NCBI RefSeq assembly: GCF_002777975.1
Contig: NZ_NGVS01000023.1
Location: 255,700-319,699 of the forward strand
From: Shewanella carassii
GTDB taxonomy: Bacteria; Pseudomonadota; Gammaproteobacteria; Enterobacterales; Shewanellaceae
DNA: 64,000 bases
Direction: 5' to 3'
Shown: positions 28,028-35,546 of the stretch, piece by piece
Layout of the letters: every line of letters begins with the position of its first letter
Numbering within the stretch: the stretch's first letter is position 1
Notes under the pieces: generated by a model
Databases searched by the model: none
What the model was told of the DNA's origin: nothing
What the model saw: only the letters and a program-made list of their open reading frames with translations
Translations under genes and position numbers: made by a program

Positions 28028-29679
28028 GGACATTGCCAGCGCCACTGGTTGATATTATTGGTGATCGGCCAGCCATGACCGTGAGGTTCCACCAAGGGTT
28101 GCCCCAAGTCGAGACAAGGGTTGGCGGCATACAGATGCTGCAGATTCACCAGCCAACTCCAAGGCACATCCCGGCTTATCTGTTGCTGTGCCTGTTGCCA
28201 GAATGCAATCGCAGTTTCGACAGAGTCGGCCTCGCGAGCCTTTTCCAGCGCCTTATCGACCAACGGATTTTGATAGTAGCCGGAGTTGAAATAGCCTTTG
28301 CCGGCATTGCGGCTGTCGTAGACAAGCGCCATCTCATTGGCCGAAAGGCTGCCAAAGCCAAAGAGCACTGGCGCCTGATGCATCACCCGATAGATATTTT
28401 CCCAGCTGTCCGCCTTGGGCTCCACCTGGAATCCGGCCATTCTGGCCATCTGGGCACTGGCCAGCGCCAACTGCTCACGTATGCTGTCACCGGCCAGATA
28501 GTAGAGCGGGAATGTCAGCCGTTGCCCATCCTTTTCGCGAATGCCGTCTGCACCCGGTAACCAACCGGCGTTGGCCAAGAGTTCTGACGCTTTGAGTAAA
28601 CGCTGCTTCATCTGCCAGTCGGCCCAATCGGGAACCGCACCGCCCCATGGCAAGTCATCGGCAATTGACCAGGCCGGTCTTGCGTAGCCCCCCAGCAGAT
28701 TATCGACCAGTTGCTGGCGGTCGATCACCATATCGAAGGCTTGGCGCACCGCCAATTCACTGGTGACCGGATTATCTTCCGCCCGCATCGGCCAGGCAAT
28801 GCCGCGATTGTCGACACTGGTTTGTGACCACAGGCGATAATTGCCCTGCGCCATCAGGGCATCGGCATATCTGGGCGCCAGCGCCGAGAGTTGCAACTGC
28901 CCGGTTCTGAGCATGGCAAAGCGGCTGTCTTCGTCGGCAAAGACGATGACCAATTTGTCGAAAAAGGGCTTTTTCAGCAGCGGGTTGTCGGGATCGGCAC
29001 TCTGATATTTAGGATTAGCTTCCAGGATCAACTGCTGCCCCTTATCCCAGCGGCGCATTTTATAGGGCCCCGAACCTATGGGATGCTGACCATAATCCGG
29101 GCCGTAACTGTCGCTTGGCACTATCGCCAGCTCGGCCAAGGTATCGATAAAACCGATATCTGCCTGCTTGAGGGTGAATTCGACTTGCAGCTCAGACTCT
29201 TGTTCCACCTTGACCAAATTGGACAAGTCCTGCATACCGGCCGCTTTTCTGGCTTGCTCAAAGGTAAAGGCGACATCCTCTGCATTGAGCGGACTGCCGT
29301 CACTGAACACCAGATTAGGCCTCAGGGTTACTGTCCATTTGAGCCTGTCGGGGCTCAAGGTCCAATCGCTGGCAATATCACCGATAAACTCGCCGCCACC
29401 TGAGCGGCGCAGCAAGGCAGATTGAATAAGTGGATTATTGTAGCGCCCCCAGCCAAGGATGGGGTCAAAGCCACCATCGGGCTCGGCGCCCAGCACCATG
29501 ACCAAGGGTTTAGGGCTATCAGCGGCATCCACAGAAGAGGGCAAGAGCGCAAACCATGAAGCGCACAACAAGACGCCCAGGCCGAGTAAACGGCGATGCT
29601 TGATTAAAGTGGTTGCCTGCTGCGATGACAGCGTGTCAGGCGCCGGATTGGATTTGTTAGAAAAAGATAGAAACAACAC
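28024..29679 (-). CDS. ABC importer solute-binding protein (NikA-like)
   Basis: 551-residue periplasmic binding protein of the SBP_bac_5 (peptide/nickel) family. A long basic N-region precedes a signal segment (LLGLGVLLCASWFALLPSSV, cut near VDAADS). Family text includes LKWTVTLRPNLVFSDGSPLNAEDVAFTF, HPIGSGPYKMRRW and ELAVRQAFDMVIDRQQLVDN (each quoted in part). The start is GTG with GGGGAG 6 bases upstream. Nickel is inferred from the divergent nikR and the downstream hydrogenase island; I could not identify a nickel-chelate histidine with confidence, so a peptide or other metal complex remains possible. Confidence 0.78.
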   Translation of the reverse strand: MLFLSFSNKSNPAPDTLSSQQATTLIKHRRLLGLGVLLCASWFALLPSSVDAADSPKPLVMVLGAEPDGGFDPILGWGRYNNPLIQSALLRRSGGGEFIGDIASDWTLSPDRLKWTVTLRPNLVFSDGSPLNAEDVAFTFEQARKAAGMQDLSNLVKVEQESELQVEFTLKQADIGFIDTLAELAIVPSDSYGPDYGQHPIGSGPYKMRRWDKGQQLILEANPKYQSADPDNPLLKKPFFDKLVIVFADEDSRFAMLRTGQLQLSALAPRYADALMAQGNYRLWSQTSVDNRGIAWPMRAEDNPVTSELAVRQAFDMVIDRQQLVDNLLGGYARPAWSIADDLPWGGAVPDWADWQMKQRLLKASELLANAGWLPGADGIREKDGQRLTFPLYYLAGDSIREQLALASAQMARMAGFQVEPKADSWENIYRVMHQAPVLFGFGSLSANEMALVYDSRNAGKGYFNSGYYQNPLVDKALEKAREADSVETAIAFWQQAQQQISRDVPWSWLVNLQHLYAANPCLDLGQPLVEPHGHGWPITNNINQWRWQCP

Positions 29680-30224
29680 CCGAGACTCCCCAAAAATGGT
29701 GAAACCTTATCAGTGACGCTTATGGTTATCTGAAGCCTTGGCCGGTAGTTGTTGCTCCAATGGCTCAAGGAGCTTATCTTTCTTCAAGCCCCGGAGGGCA
29801 ACAAAGGATCAGATAGATTATCCGGACCAAAGACCAAGCCGAGTTTGCTAGACCGTAAGTTGAATGAGCCGAGAGTGACTTTACTCAACGGTTCCTTGAT
29901 TAAAAGTTCCTTGATTAAAGCGGCGTTACTCAAATATCTTAACCAATGCTACTTTGTATTGGCTGCGCGCGGCTTTAACTCCAGTTACTGGGATCCTTGC
30001 CAACCAAGATGAGCCGACAAGATTAGGGAAAACGGTCAGGAAACGGCAAAATATTACTAATATTTTTTTTGTAACACTACCCTCATTACCCATGGCACAA
30101 CAGCATAAAAAAACGCCAAAAGCCAAAAGTTTGCACCAGATCACATCGGCTAAAAGCAAAAGCGACATTTTGTGGCATAGCTTGTGTAAGCTCTATCATT
30201 CCAAGACTTTTTAAAGGGAAAATC
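29680..30224. other. Divergent intergenic region between nikA and nikR
   Basis: 545 bases without a convincing gene. It holds a tandem 15-bp repeat (29891-29920), an AT-rich stretch around 30050-30075 and an imperfect inverted repeat ATAGCTT-GTGT-AAGCTCTAT (30177-30196) about 30 bases before nikR that could be an operator or a core promoter element. I do not see the enterobacterial NikR operator GTATGA-N16-TCATAC. Confidence 0.5.
29891..29920. repeat. 15-bp direct tandem repeat
   Basis: GTTCCTTGATTAAAA followed immediately by GTTCCTTGATTAAAG: two copies differing only in the last base, inside the nikA-nikR intergenic region. Function unknown. Confidence 0.85.
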
Positions 30225-30635
30225 ATGACAGATGAAACCCAACGTTTTACCGTCTCTCTCCCACAATCCCTGTTTGAAGAGATTGAAAATGATAGCCATC
30301 AGCGTGGTTATCAATCCCGCTCCGAGTATATTCGCGATCTGTTCCGCGACAGGATAGTCGATAAACAGTGGAATAACAGTGTTGAAGATGTGGTCGGTGT
30401 GCTCACCTTGGTGTTTGACCATCACCAAAGAGGCCTGACTGAAAAACTGATTGAGATCCAGCATCACCACCTGGTGCATGTACTCTGTAGCACCCATGTC
30501 CATATCGATCATCACAGGTGTTTGGAAACCATTATCCTCAAAGGGCAAGCCTCTGAGGTAAATAAGCTGGTCAACCAAATCGCCGCCCTGAAAGGCGTTA
30601 ACCTTGCCCGTTTGAGCCGCGCCGGTATCATCTAA
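30225..30635 (+). CDS. nikR: Nickel-responsive transcriptional regulator NikR
   Basis: 136 residues: an N-terminal ribbon-helix-helix (QRFTVSLPQSLFEEIENDS, YQSRSEYIRDLFRDRI) and a C-terminal ACT-like nickel-sensing domain. The square-planar nickel ligands known from E. coli NikR are conserved as His80 on one subunit and His91, His93, Cys99 on the other (THVHIDHHRCLE). It should repress nickel uptake when nickel is plentiful. AAAGGGA precedes the ATG. It is divergent from the importer operon, which supports nickel as that system's cargo. Its operator was not recognised. Confidence 0.95.
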   Translation: MTDETQRFTVSLPQSLFEEIENDSHQRGYQSRSEYIRDLFRDRIVDKQWNNSVEDVVGVLTLVFDHHQRGLTEKLIEIQHHHLVHVLCSTHVHIDHHRCLETIILKGQASEVNKLVNQIAALKGVNLARLSRAGII

Positions 30636-30739
30636 TTTTCAGCTCTTAGGCCTTCTTCAGACACTTTCCCAAACGCCGGGCAAACCTTCATGCCCGGCAG
30701 AAACGTCAGCGACGATGAAAATCCCCCCCTTTCCACCCG

Positions 30740-30991
30740 CTAAACCATAAGCCTGACATGGCAGCTACTTGCAACTGGATCTTGCAACGTTAATGGCAAG
30801 ACCTGAGTGTTACGAATATAAAATTTTTCACACCCATCACCAATAATTTGATCTACTTCAACAAATCCCTTGGCTGAGTTTTTATAATCGTCACCGTATT
30901 TATAAGTGATGTAACTCAGCGCACTCATACAAATCACACTTTTTGAATGCGCGGCAACAGTTAAGCCATTTAGCTGTTGCCAATTTTTCAC
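30740..30991 (-). CDS. Possible small protein of unknown function
   Basis: An 83-codon frame beginning with GTG at 30991 and encoding (V/M)KNWQQLNGLTVAAHSKS, then a Tyr-rich, soluble-looking stretch. Composition is protein-like, and a Cys-x(n)-Cys pattern is visible, but the ribosome site is weak, there is no signal peptide, and the frame sits just 25 bases from the oppositely oriented TonB receptor gene, where its promoter should be. May be a spurious frame inside a regulatory region, or a gene remnant. Confidence 0.25.
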   Translation of the reverse strand: MKNWQQLNGLTVAAHSKSVICMSALSYITYKYGDDYKNSAKGFVEVDQIIGDGCEKFYIRNTQVLPLTLQDPVASSCHVRLMV

Positions 30992-31016
30992 ACAGTCTTT
31001 TTTAAGGACGATTGAG

Positions 31017-32966
31017 ATGTGTATAAGTTACTCTTTTAAACAGGTCCTGCCTTGGTTGCCCTTTGGTGTCATGGCCGCCAGTACACTGCTGGTGCCGGTT
31101 GGCCAGGCCGACGAAGCCATGGAGATCATCGCCGTCAACGGCACTCGCTATCAGGATGATTCTGTGTTGGCCCTCAGTCATACTGGCCAGAGTCTGACGG
31201 TTATCAGTCGCGACATGATAGTGTCGGCCGGTGCGGTGGACATCAACGAAATCCTCAACCAGTTTGTGCCCGGACTCTTTGCCAACGGTCGCAATGGCCG
31301 CCACACCGATACAGACTACTCGCTTCAGGGCAGTCGCCCTGTGGATATACTCTGGTTATTGGACGGCAATAGCCTCAATAACCGCCTCTATGGCTCCACC
31401 TATACCGACAGCATCAACCCCATGATGATAGAACGCATTGAGGTGATCAAAGGCGCTCAAGGTTTGATCTACGGCTCGGATGCCATTGCCGGAGTGGTCA
31501 ACATCATCACCCGCGACAGTCATGGCGAGCAAGGCGGCGAAGTCAACTTAAGCGCCGATACTCTCACCAGTTATGATCTCGGCGCTTATGTCAGTGGCGG
31601 CAGCGATACCCTAAGCTACAGCCTCAGCGGCAGCTCCAGTCAATCGGACGGTTACGCATTCTGGGAAGATGACGAGTACTCACCGGTAGCCGCAGAAGAT
31701 AAAGACCGGGGCTATCGCATGATGAATATAGGTGGCAAACTCAATTGGCAACCTTCTGCCGAGCACAAAATCACCCTGTTCGGCCAATACAATAATGGCG
31801 TACTGGAAAGGCCTCTGGCCTACAGCGCCATAGTATCGGAAAACGAGCGCAAACAGACTCTTGCCTGGCTCGGCTGGCAATATCAAGCAACGGATAAGCT
31901 GAGCCTGGAAACCCGGCTTCACTATCAAAACTGGGACTCCTATTACTCTGAAATCACCCTGGAGCCGGATGGCAGCATGACCATCCCTTACCGGGATTCC
32001 TACTGGGGTTTTACCGACAAGGGCGCCAAGGTCAGCGGTCGTTACCGGGCCGATTCGGGTGACAACTGGCTCGGCGGCGTAGAGTGGCAAAGCTATTATG
32101 GCGCCGATGAAGTGATGGAGCTGCAAGCGCCCACCGACGATACCAAGGCCGCCTTTTTGCAATACAAGCCGCATTTTTCTGCCCTGCCAGGCACAGTGCT
32201 GGCGTTGGGGATGAGGTATAACCGCCTGGCCAACAATGAAGACAAATGGGTGGCGTCACTGGGACTTGAACAAGAGCTTGGACAAAACTGGCAACTGAAA
32301 GCCGCCGTGGGCAATGGTTTTCGGCAACCCACGTCATCTGAGCTGTGGGCCAAGGTCGGCACCCTGGGCAACCCTGAGCTTGAGAGTGAAGAGAGTATCA
32401 ATACCAATCTGACACTGGTCTATCAAGGCGACTTTACTTTCAGTGTCGAGGCCTACTGGCGTGAAACCGACAACCTGGTGGACAAACGGGAAATTGCTAC
32501 CAATGTTTGGCAGTACGCCAACCTGGATGGCAAGGTTCGGGCTCAGGGGCTGGATATTCAATACATCATGAACCCCGCCCAGGGCTGGCAACTTGAGTTA
32601 TCCGGCAGTTATAACCGTGCCCGCGAGCGCGGCAAAGATCAGCAGATAGAGCGGATCCCGCAATACATGGGCTTTGCCCGCCTCAGTTGGGATGCCACTG
32701 ATTCACTGAATCTTTATCTGCAGGGACGTTATGTCGGTGAGTTTACCGATTATGGCCTCAAGGCCGGCGACTATCTGCTGACAGGCATAGGCGCCGACTG
32801 GTGGTTGACCGCCAGCCAAAACCAGCAGTTAACGCTGCGGATAGATAACCTGTTTGATGAGGACAACACCAGCGCCATCTTCAAACATGGGCACAAGGCC
32901 GAGTACCCGATTCCCACCTTGGGTGCACCGCGTACGGCGCAGCTAATCTACCGTTACCTGTTCTGA
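31017..32966 (+). CDS. TonB-dependent outer-membrane receptor, candidate nickel-complex receptor
   Basis: 649 residues with a signal peptide ending near GQA/DEA, a TonB-box-like MEIIAVNG just after it, a plug domain (about 45-160: YSLQGSRPVDILWLLDGNSL, IERIEVIKGAQGLIYGSDAI, GVVNIITR) and a 22-strand-type beta-barrel ending in IYRYLF with terminal Phe. It energises uptake of a scarce ligand across the outer membrane. The plug resembles BtuB/colicin-I-type receptors. AAGGA precedes the ATG. Its place between nikR and the hydrogenase locus makes a nickel complex a plausible cargo; no direct ligand evidence exists in the sequence, and cobalamin or siderophore uptake remain alternatives. No riboswitch-like leader was recognised. 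Confidence 0.9.
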   Translation: MCISYSFKQVLPWLPFGVMAASTLLVPVGQADEAMEIIAVNGTRYQDDSVLALSHTGQSLTVISRDMIVSAGAVDINEILNQFVPGLFANGRNGRHTDTDYSLQGSRPVDILWLLDGNSLNNRLYGSTYTDSINPMMIERIEVIKGAQGLIYGSDAIAGVVNIITRDSHGEQGGEVNLSADTLTSYDLGAYVSGGSDTLSYSLSGSSSQSDGYAFWEDDEYSPVAAEDKDRGYRMMNIGGKLNWQPSAEHKITLFGQYNNGVLERPLAYSAIVSENERKQTLAWLGWQYQATDKLSLETRLHYQNWDSYYSEITLEPDGSMTIPYRDSYWGFTDKGAKVSGRYRADSGDNWLGGVEWQSYYGADEVMELQAPTDDTKAAFLQYKPHFSALPGTVLALGMRYNRLANNEDKWVASLGLEQELGQNWQLKAAVGNGFRQPTSSELWAKVGTLGNPELESEESINTNLTLVYQGDFTFSVEAYWRETDNLVDKREIATNVWQYANLDGKVRAQGLDIQYIMNPAQGWQLELSGSYNRARERGKDQQIERIPQYMGFARLSWDATDSLNLYLQGRYVGEFTDYGLKAGDYLLTGIGADWWLTASQNQQLTLRIDNLFDEDNTSAIFKHGHKAEYPIPTLGAPRTAQLIYRYLF

Positions 32967-32992
32967 TAGTTAGTTGCCTTCTTTAAAAGTGA

Positions 32993-33023
32993 GCCGCAGC
33001 CCCGAGGAAGGCTGCGGCTTTTT
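32993..33023 (+). terminator. Terminator of the TonB receptor gene
   Basis: GCCGCAGC, 10-base loop, GCTGCGGC, then TTTTT. It lies 26 bases beyond the receptor stop and could also serve the convergent kinase gene, though the other side lacks a clear T run. Confidence 0.88.
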
Positions 33024-33062
33024 ATTTCTACTCGGCTTATGACTTGTTTTTGCTCGGCTAAC

Positions 33063-34454
33063 TCAAACCGGCAAGATGATCCTTACATCCAAGCCACGTT
33101 CGATGCCCGGTTGAATACTCAACTTACCCTTATGCAACTCGACGATTTGAGCACTGATAGACAGACCCAGACCGGCGCCGGGAACTGACTCATCGGCGAT
33201 CCGGAAAAAGCGCTCAGTCAACTGCCGACACTGCTCCAATGGCAGCCCTGGCCCTGAATCCAATACCTGAATTACCACTTGTTTACTCTCTTGGCGCCCC
33301 TCTTGCCAGCAACTGACTTTGATTGGCTGATCTTTGCCCGAATACTTACAGGCGTTTTCCAGCAGGTTTTTCAGCACCAGTTTCATATAGAAGGGATCGA
33401 CCCTGACACACACCTCTTCCGGCAATTCCAACTGCCAACTGTAATCGGCAATCAGCGGCAGCAGTTGATCCAGCACTTCCTGCACCATTACCGCCACCGG
33501 CGTTTGCGCCACTTCCAGCTCGGACAGGGATTCCACCCGAGACAGCAACAACAACTGCTCTACCGTATGGGTCATCTGGCCAATGCCTGTGTCTATGGCA
33601 TTGAGATGCAGCTGCTGCTCGGCCTCTGTCTTGGCCTGTTGCCAGCCCTGACGGTGCAGTTTAATGACCGCCAGCGGGGTCTTTAGCTCATGCGCCGCAT
33701 CGGCGCTGAAACGCCGCTCCCGCGCCAGATTATCGCTGATGCGGGTGATATAGGTATTGAGCGCGTCCTGCACAGGTACTAACTCTTTCGGCAACTGCAG
33801 GGACAGCGGGCGCATATCCGCAGGGCTGCGGAGTTTGAGCCGGGCCGCCAGGCTCTCCAGCGGTTGCAACAACCAATAGGAGAGAAACACCATCAGCAAT
33901 GCCACTGCCGGCACCACCAACGCCGGGCCGATAAAGCTGTTGCCCATGATCTGCTCCACCAGCTCACCGCGCACATCATCTCTTTGGCCGGTAATGAGCC
34001 ATACGCCCAGATCATCGGAGAAATAACTGAGCAGATGCCAAAGCTCACCCTGGTAATAACGCTTGTGGTAACCGCGTTCGAATGGCGCCATGGGCTCAAT
34101 GTCGCTGTTATCCGACCTTGCCATCAGTTGTTTGGCCGGGGTCCACATCTGATAGGCGAGTTTCAGCTCATAACTCAGCTCAGTGGCATCGGCCTGCTCG
34201 GTAAAGGTGTTAACCTTGCCCGGGTTGACGCTCAAAATCAGTGGGTTTTCCAACATATCCAGGCGATGATCCCGCCCCTGGGCACCATAGAACATCTCCA
34301 GCATCTTGGCACTTTGCAGCATCTGGGCATCGAACAGCTCCTCTATCTGGCGGCGAGAGTCCTGGGTGTTGAGGTAACTGCTGATGCCGACCGAGAGACA
34401 GATGCCAAGCAGCATCAATACCATCATCACCAGACGCAGGGATACCCGGCTCAT
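33063..34454 (-). CDS. Sensor histidine kinase (QseC/PmrB-like)
   Basis: 463-residue membrane kinase: TM helix 1 (about 7-27), a periplasmic sensing domain of about 145 residues, TM helix 2 (about 175-195), then HisKA with the phosphorylated His255 in SADAAHELKTPLAVIK. The HATPase domain carries the N box KNLLENACKYSG, the G1 box LDSGPGLP and a late GAGLGLSI. All catalytic boxes are intact. The ATG overlaps the regulator stop as ATGA. The signal is unknown; a metal or hydrogenase-related cue is only suggested by the neighbours (TonB receptor convergent, hydrogenase operon divergent to the pair). Confidence 0.92.
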   Translation of the reverse strand: MSRVSLRLVMMVLMLLGICLSVGISSYLNTQDSRRQIEELFDAQMLQSAKMLEMFYGAQGRDHRLDMLENPLILSVNPGKVNTFTEQADATELSYELKLAYQMWTPAKQLMARSDNSDIEPMAPFERGYHKRYYQGELWHLLSYFSDDLGVWLITGQRDDVRGELVEQIMGNSFIGPALVVPAVALLMVFLSYWLLQPLESLAARLKLRSPADMRPLSLQLPKELVPVQDALNTYITRISDNLARERRFSADAAHELKTPLAVIKLHRQGWQQAKTEAEQQLHLNAIDTGIGQMTHTVEQLLLLSRVESLSELEVAQTPVAVMVQEVLDQLLPLIADYSWQLELPEEVCVRVDPFYMKLVLKNLLENACKYSGKDQPIKVSCWQEGRQESKQVVIQVLDSGPGLPLEQCRQLTERFFRIADESVPGAGLGLSISAQIVELHKGKLSIQPGIERGLDVRIILPV

Positions 34455-35110
34455 TCTACTGCCACCAAGGTATAGCCTATGCCGCGCACTGTCTTGATAA
34501 GCTCATTGGCGGTTTTTTTACGCAGGTGATGAATATGCACCTCGATGGAATTACTGCCAACCTCGTCCCAACCATAGGTCAGCTGCTCAAGCTGATTGCG
34601 ACTGAGCACCCTGCCACTGGACTGGGCCAGTTCAAGCAATAATTGATATTCGCGCCGCGACACCTGGATATGATGACCGCGAAACAGCACCTGATGCGCA
34701 TCCATATCGATAACCAGTGCCCCTACTTCCAAACGATTTTGATTCAGACCGTGTTGCCGCCTGACGATCGCCTTAATTCTGGCCACCAGCTCGCGTACAT
34801 CGAAGGGTTTGGCCAGGTAATCATCGGCGCCGAGATCCAAGCAGGCAAGCTTGGTATCAAAGTCGGTGTTGGCGGTCAACACTATGGTCGGGGTATCTAT
34901 GCCGCGGCGGCGCCATTGAGTCAGCAGTTGGCGGCCATTGCCATCAGGTAAGCCCAAATCCAGCACTATGGCACTGAAGGTTTCATTAATCACAGCCGCC
35001 TCGGCTTGTTTGATACTGGTGACGTGATCCACCTGCATATCCAACTTGGCAAGGCTAAGCAATATCCCCTGAGCCAACAACTCATTGTCTTCTATCAGCA
35101 ATATTCTCAT
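34451..35110 (-). CDS. OmpR-family response regulator
   Basis: 219 residues: a receiver domain with the acidic pocket IEDN, phospho-acceptor Asp51 (IVLDLGLPDGNG) and the conserved lysine in YLAKPFDVREL, followed by a winged-helix DNA-binding domain (VSRREYQLLLELAQSSGRVL, SNSIEVHIHHLRKK). First gene of a two-gene operon with the kinase. Transcribed away from hyaA across a 436-bp region, so it could regulate either itself or the hydrogenase operon; no binding site was identified. Confidence 0.94.
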   Translation of the reverse strand: MRILLIEDNELLAQGILLSLAKLDMQVDHVTSIKQAEAAVINETFSAIVLDLGLPDGNGRQLLTQWRRRGIDTPTIVLTANTDFDTKLACLDLGADDYLAKPFDVRELVARIKAIVRRQHGLNQNRLEVGALVIDMDAHQVLFRGHHIQVSRREYQLLLELAQSSGRVLSRNQLEQLTYGWDEVGSNSIEVHIHHLRKKTANELIKTVRGIGYTLVAVE

Positions 35111-35383
35111 GGGTATAACATCCGGTTTAGGTTGCCCCTATTTCGCAGCAGTGGCGTCTGACTGTCAAGCTGAACACAGTCTCTACCAGCCTCTTATTGC
35201 TGCACCGAATGTAAAATAACATCGCACTTGTGAATTGCGCGGCCAATCGCCCGAAATCTGACAAAGGGCATCATAGCAATCAATGCGGAAGCTCAACCGG
35301 CGTTCTCAAACAGCCATCTTGCGAATTTTTAAACGTTTTTGGACGCAAAATAGGACAATTTGTCCACATTTTAAAAGCGTGTT

Positions 35384-35397
35384 TTGATCCCGATCAT
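35384..35397. promoter_or_regulatory. Upstream FNR/EtrA-type box
   Basis: TTGATCCCGATCAT matches the FNR consensus TTGAT-N4-ATCAA with one mismatch in the last base. Its centre is exactly 60 bp upstream of the second, perfect box, i.e. on the same face of the helix after about six turns. Confidence 0.65.
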
Positions 35398-35443
35398 GCT
35401 ATGAAAAAGTAAACTCGTTAAAAATCACACCCCAGCTGAAATC

Positions 35444-35457
35444 TTGATGCACATCAA
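35444..35457 (+). promoter_or_regulatory. FNR/EtrA box controlling the hya operon
   Basis: TTGATGCACATCAA is a perfect FNR-type palindrome. Its centre (35450.5) lies 41.5 bases before a start site predicted from the TAAACT -10 element at 35480-35485, the usual geometry of a class II FNR-activated promoter. Anaerobic activation of hydrogenase expression is therefore expected. The Shewanella FNR homologue is EtrA; CRP can recognise similar sites. Confidence 0.82.
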
Positions 35458-35479
35458 CTTTAATCACTCTATTGCGGCC

Positions 35480-35485
35480 TAAACT
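35480..35485 (+). promoter_or_regulatory. Predicted -10 element of the hya promoter
   Basis: TAAACT, four of six matches to TATAAT, placed 22 bases after the perfect FNR box. A start near 35492 would give a leader of about 55 bases before hyaA. Predicted from spacing only. Confidence 0.5.
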
Positions 35486-35546
35486 CACAGTCGTGATTTG
35501 TGTGAGTTAAAAAGTTATTACATTCTTATAAACAAAAGGTTCACCC

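Noticed and set aside
29749..30012. 87-codon open frame upstream of nikR.
   Set aside because: No ribosome site, and half of it is built from the 15-bp repeat; composition does not look protein-coding.
30865..30935. TCATAC preceded by GTGATG, reminiscent of NikR half-sites before the TonB receptor gene.
   Set aside because: The spacer is 13 bases rather than 16 and the left half does not match GTATGA.
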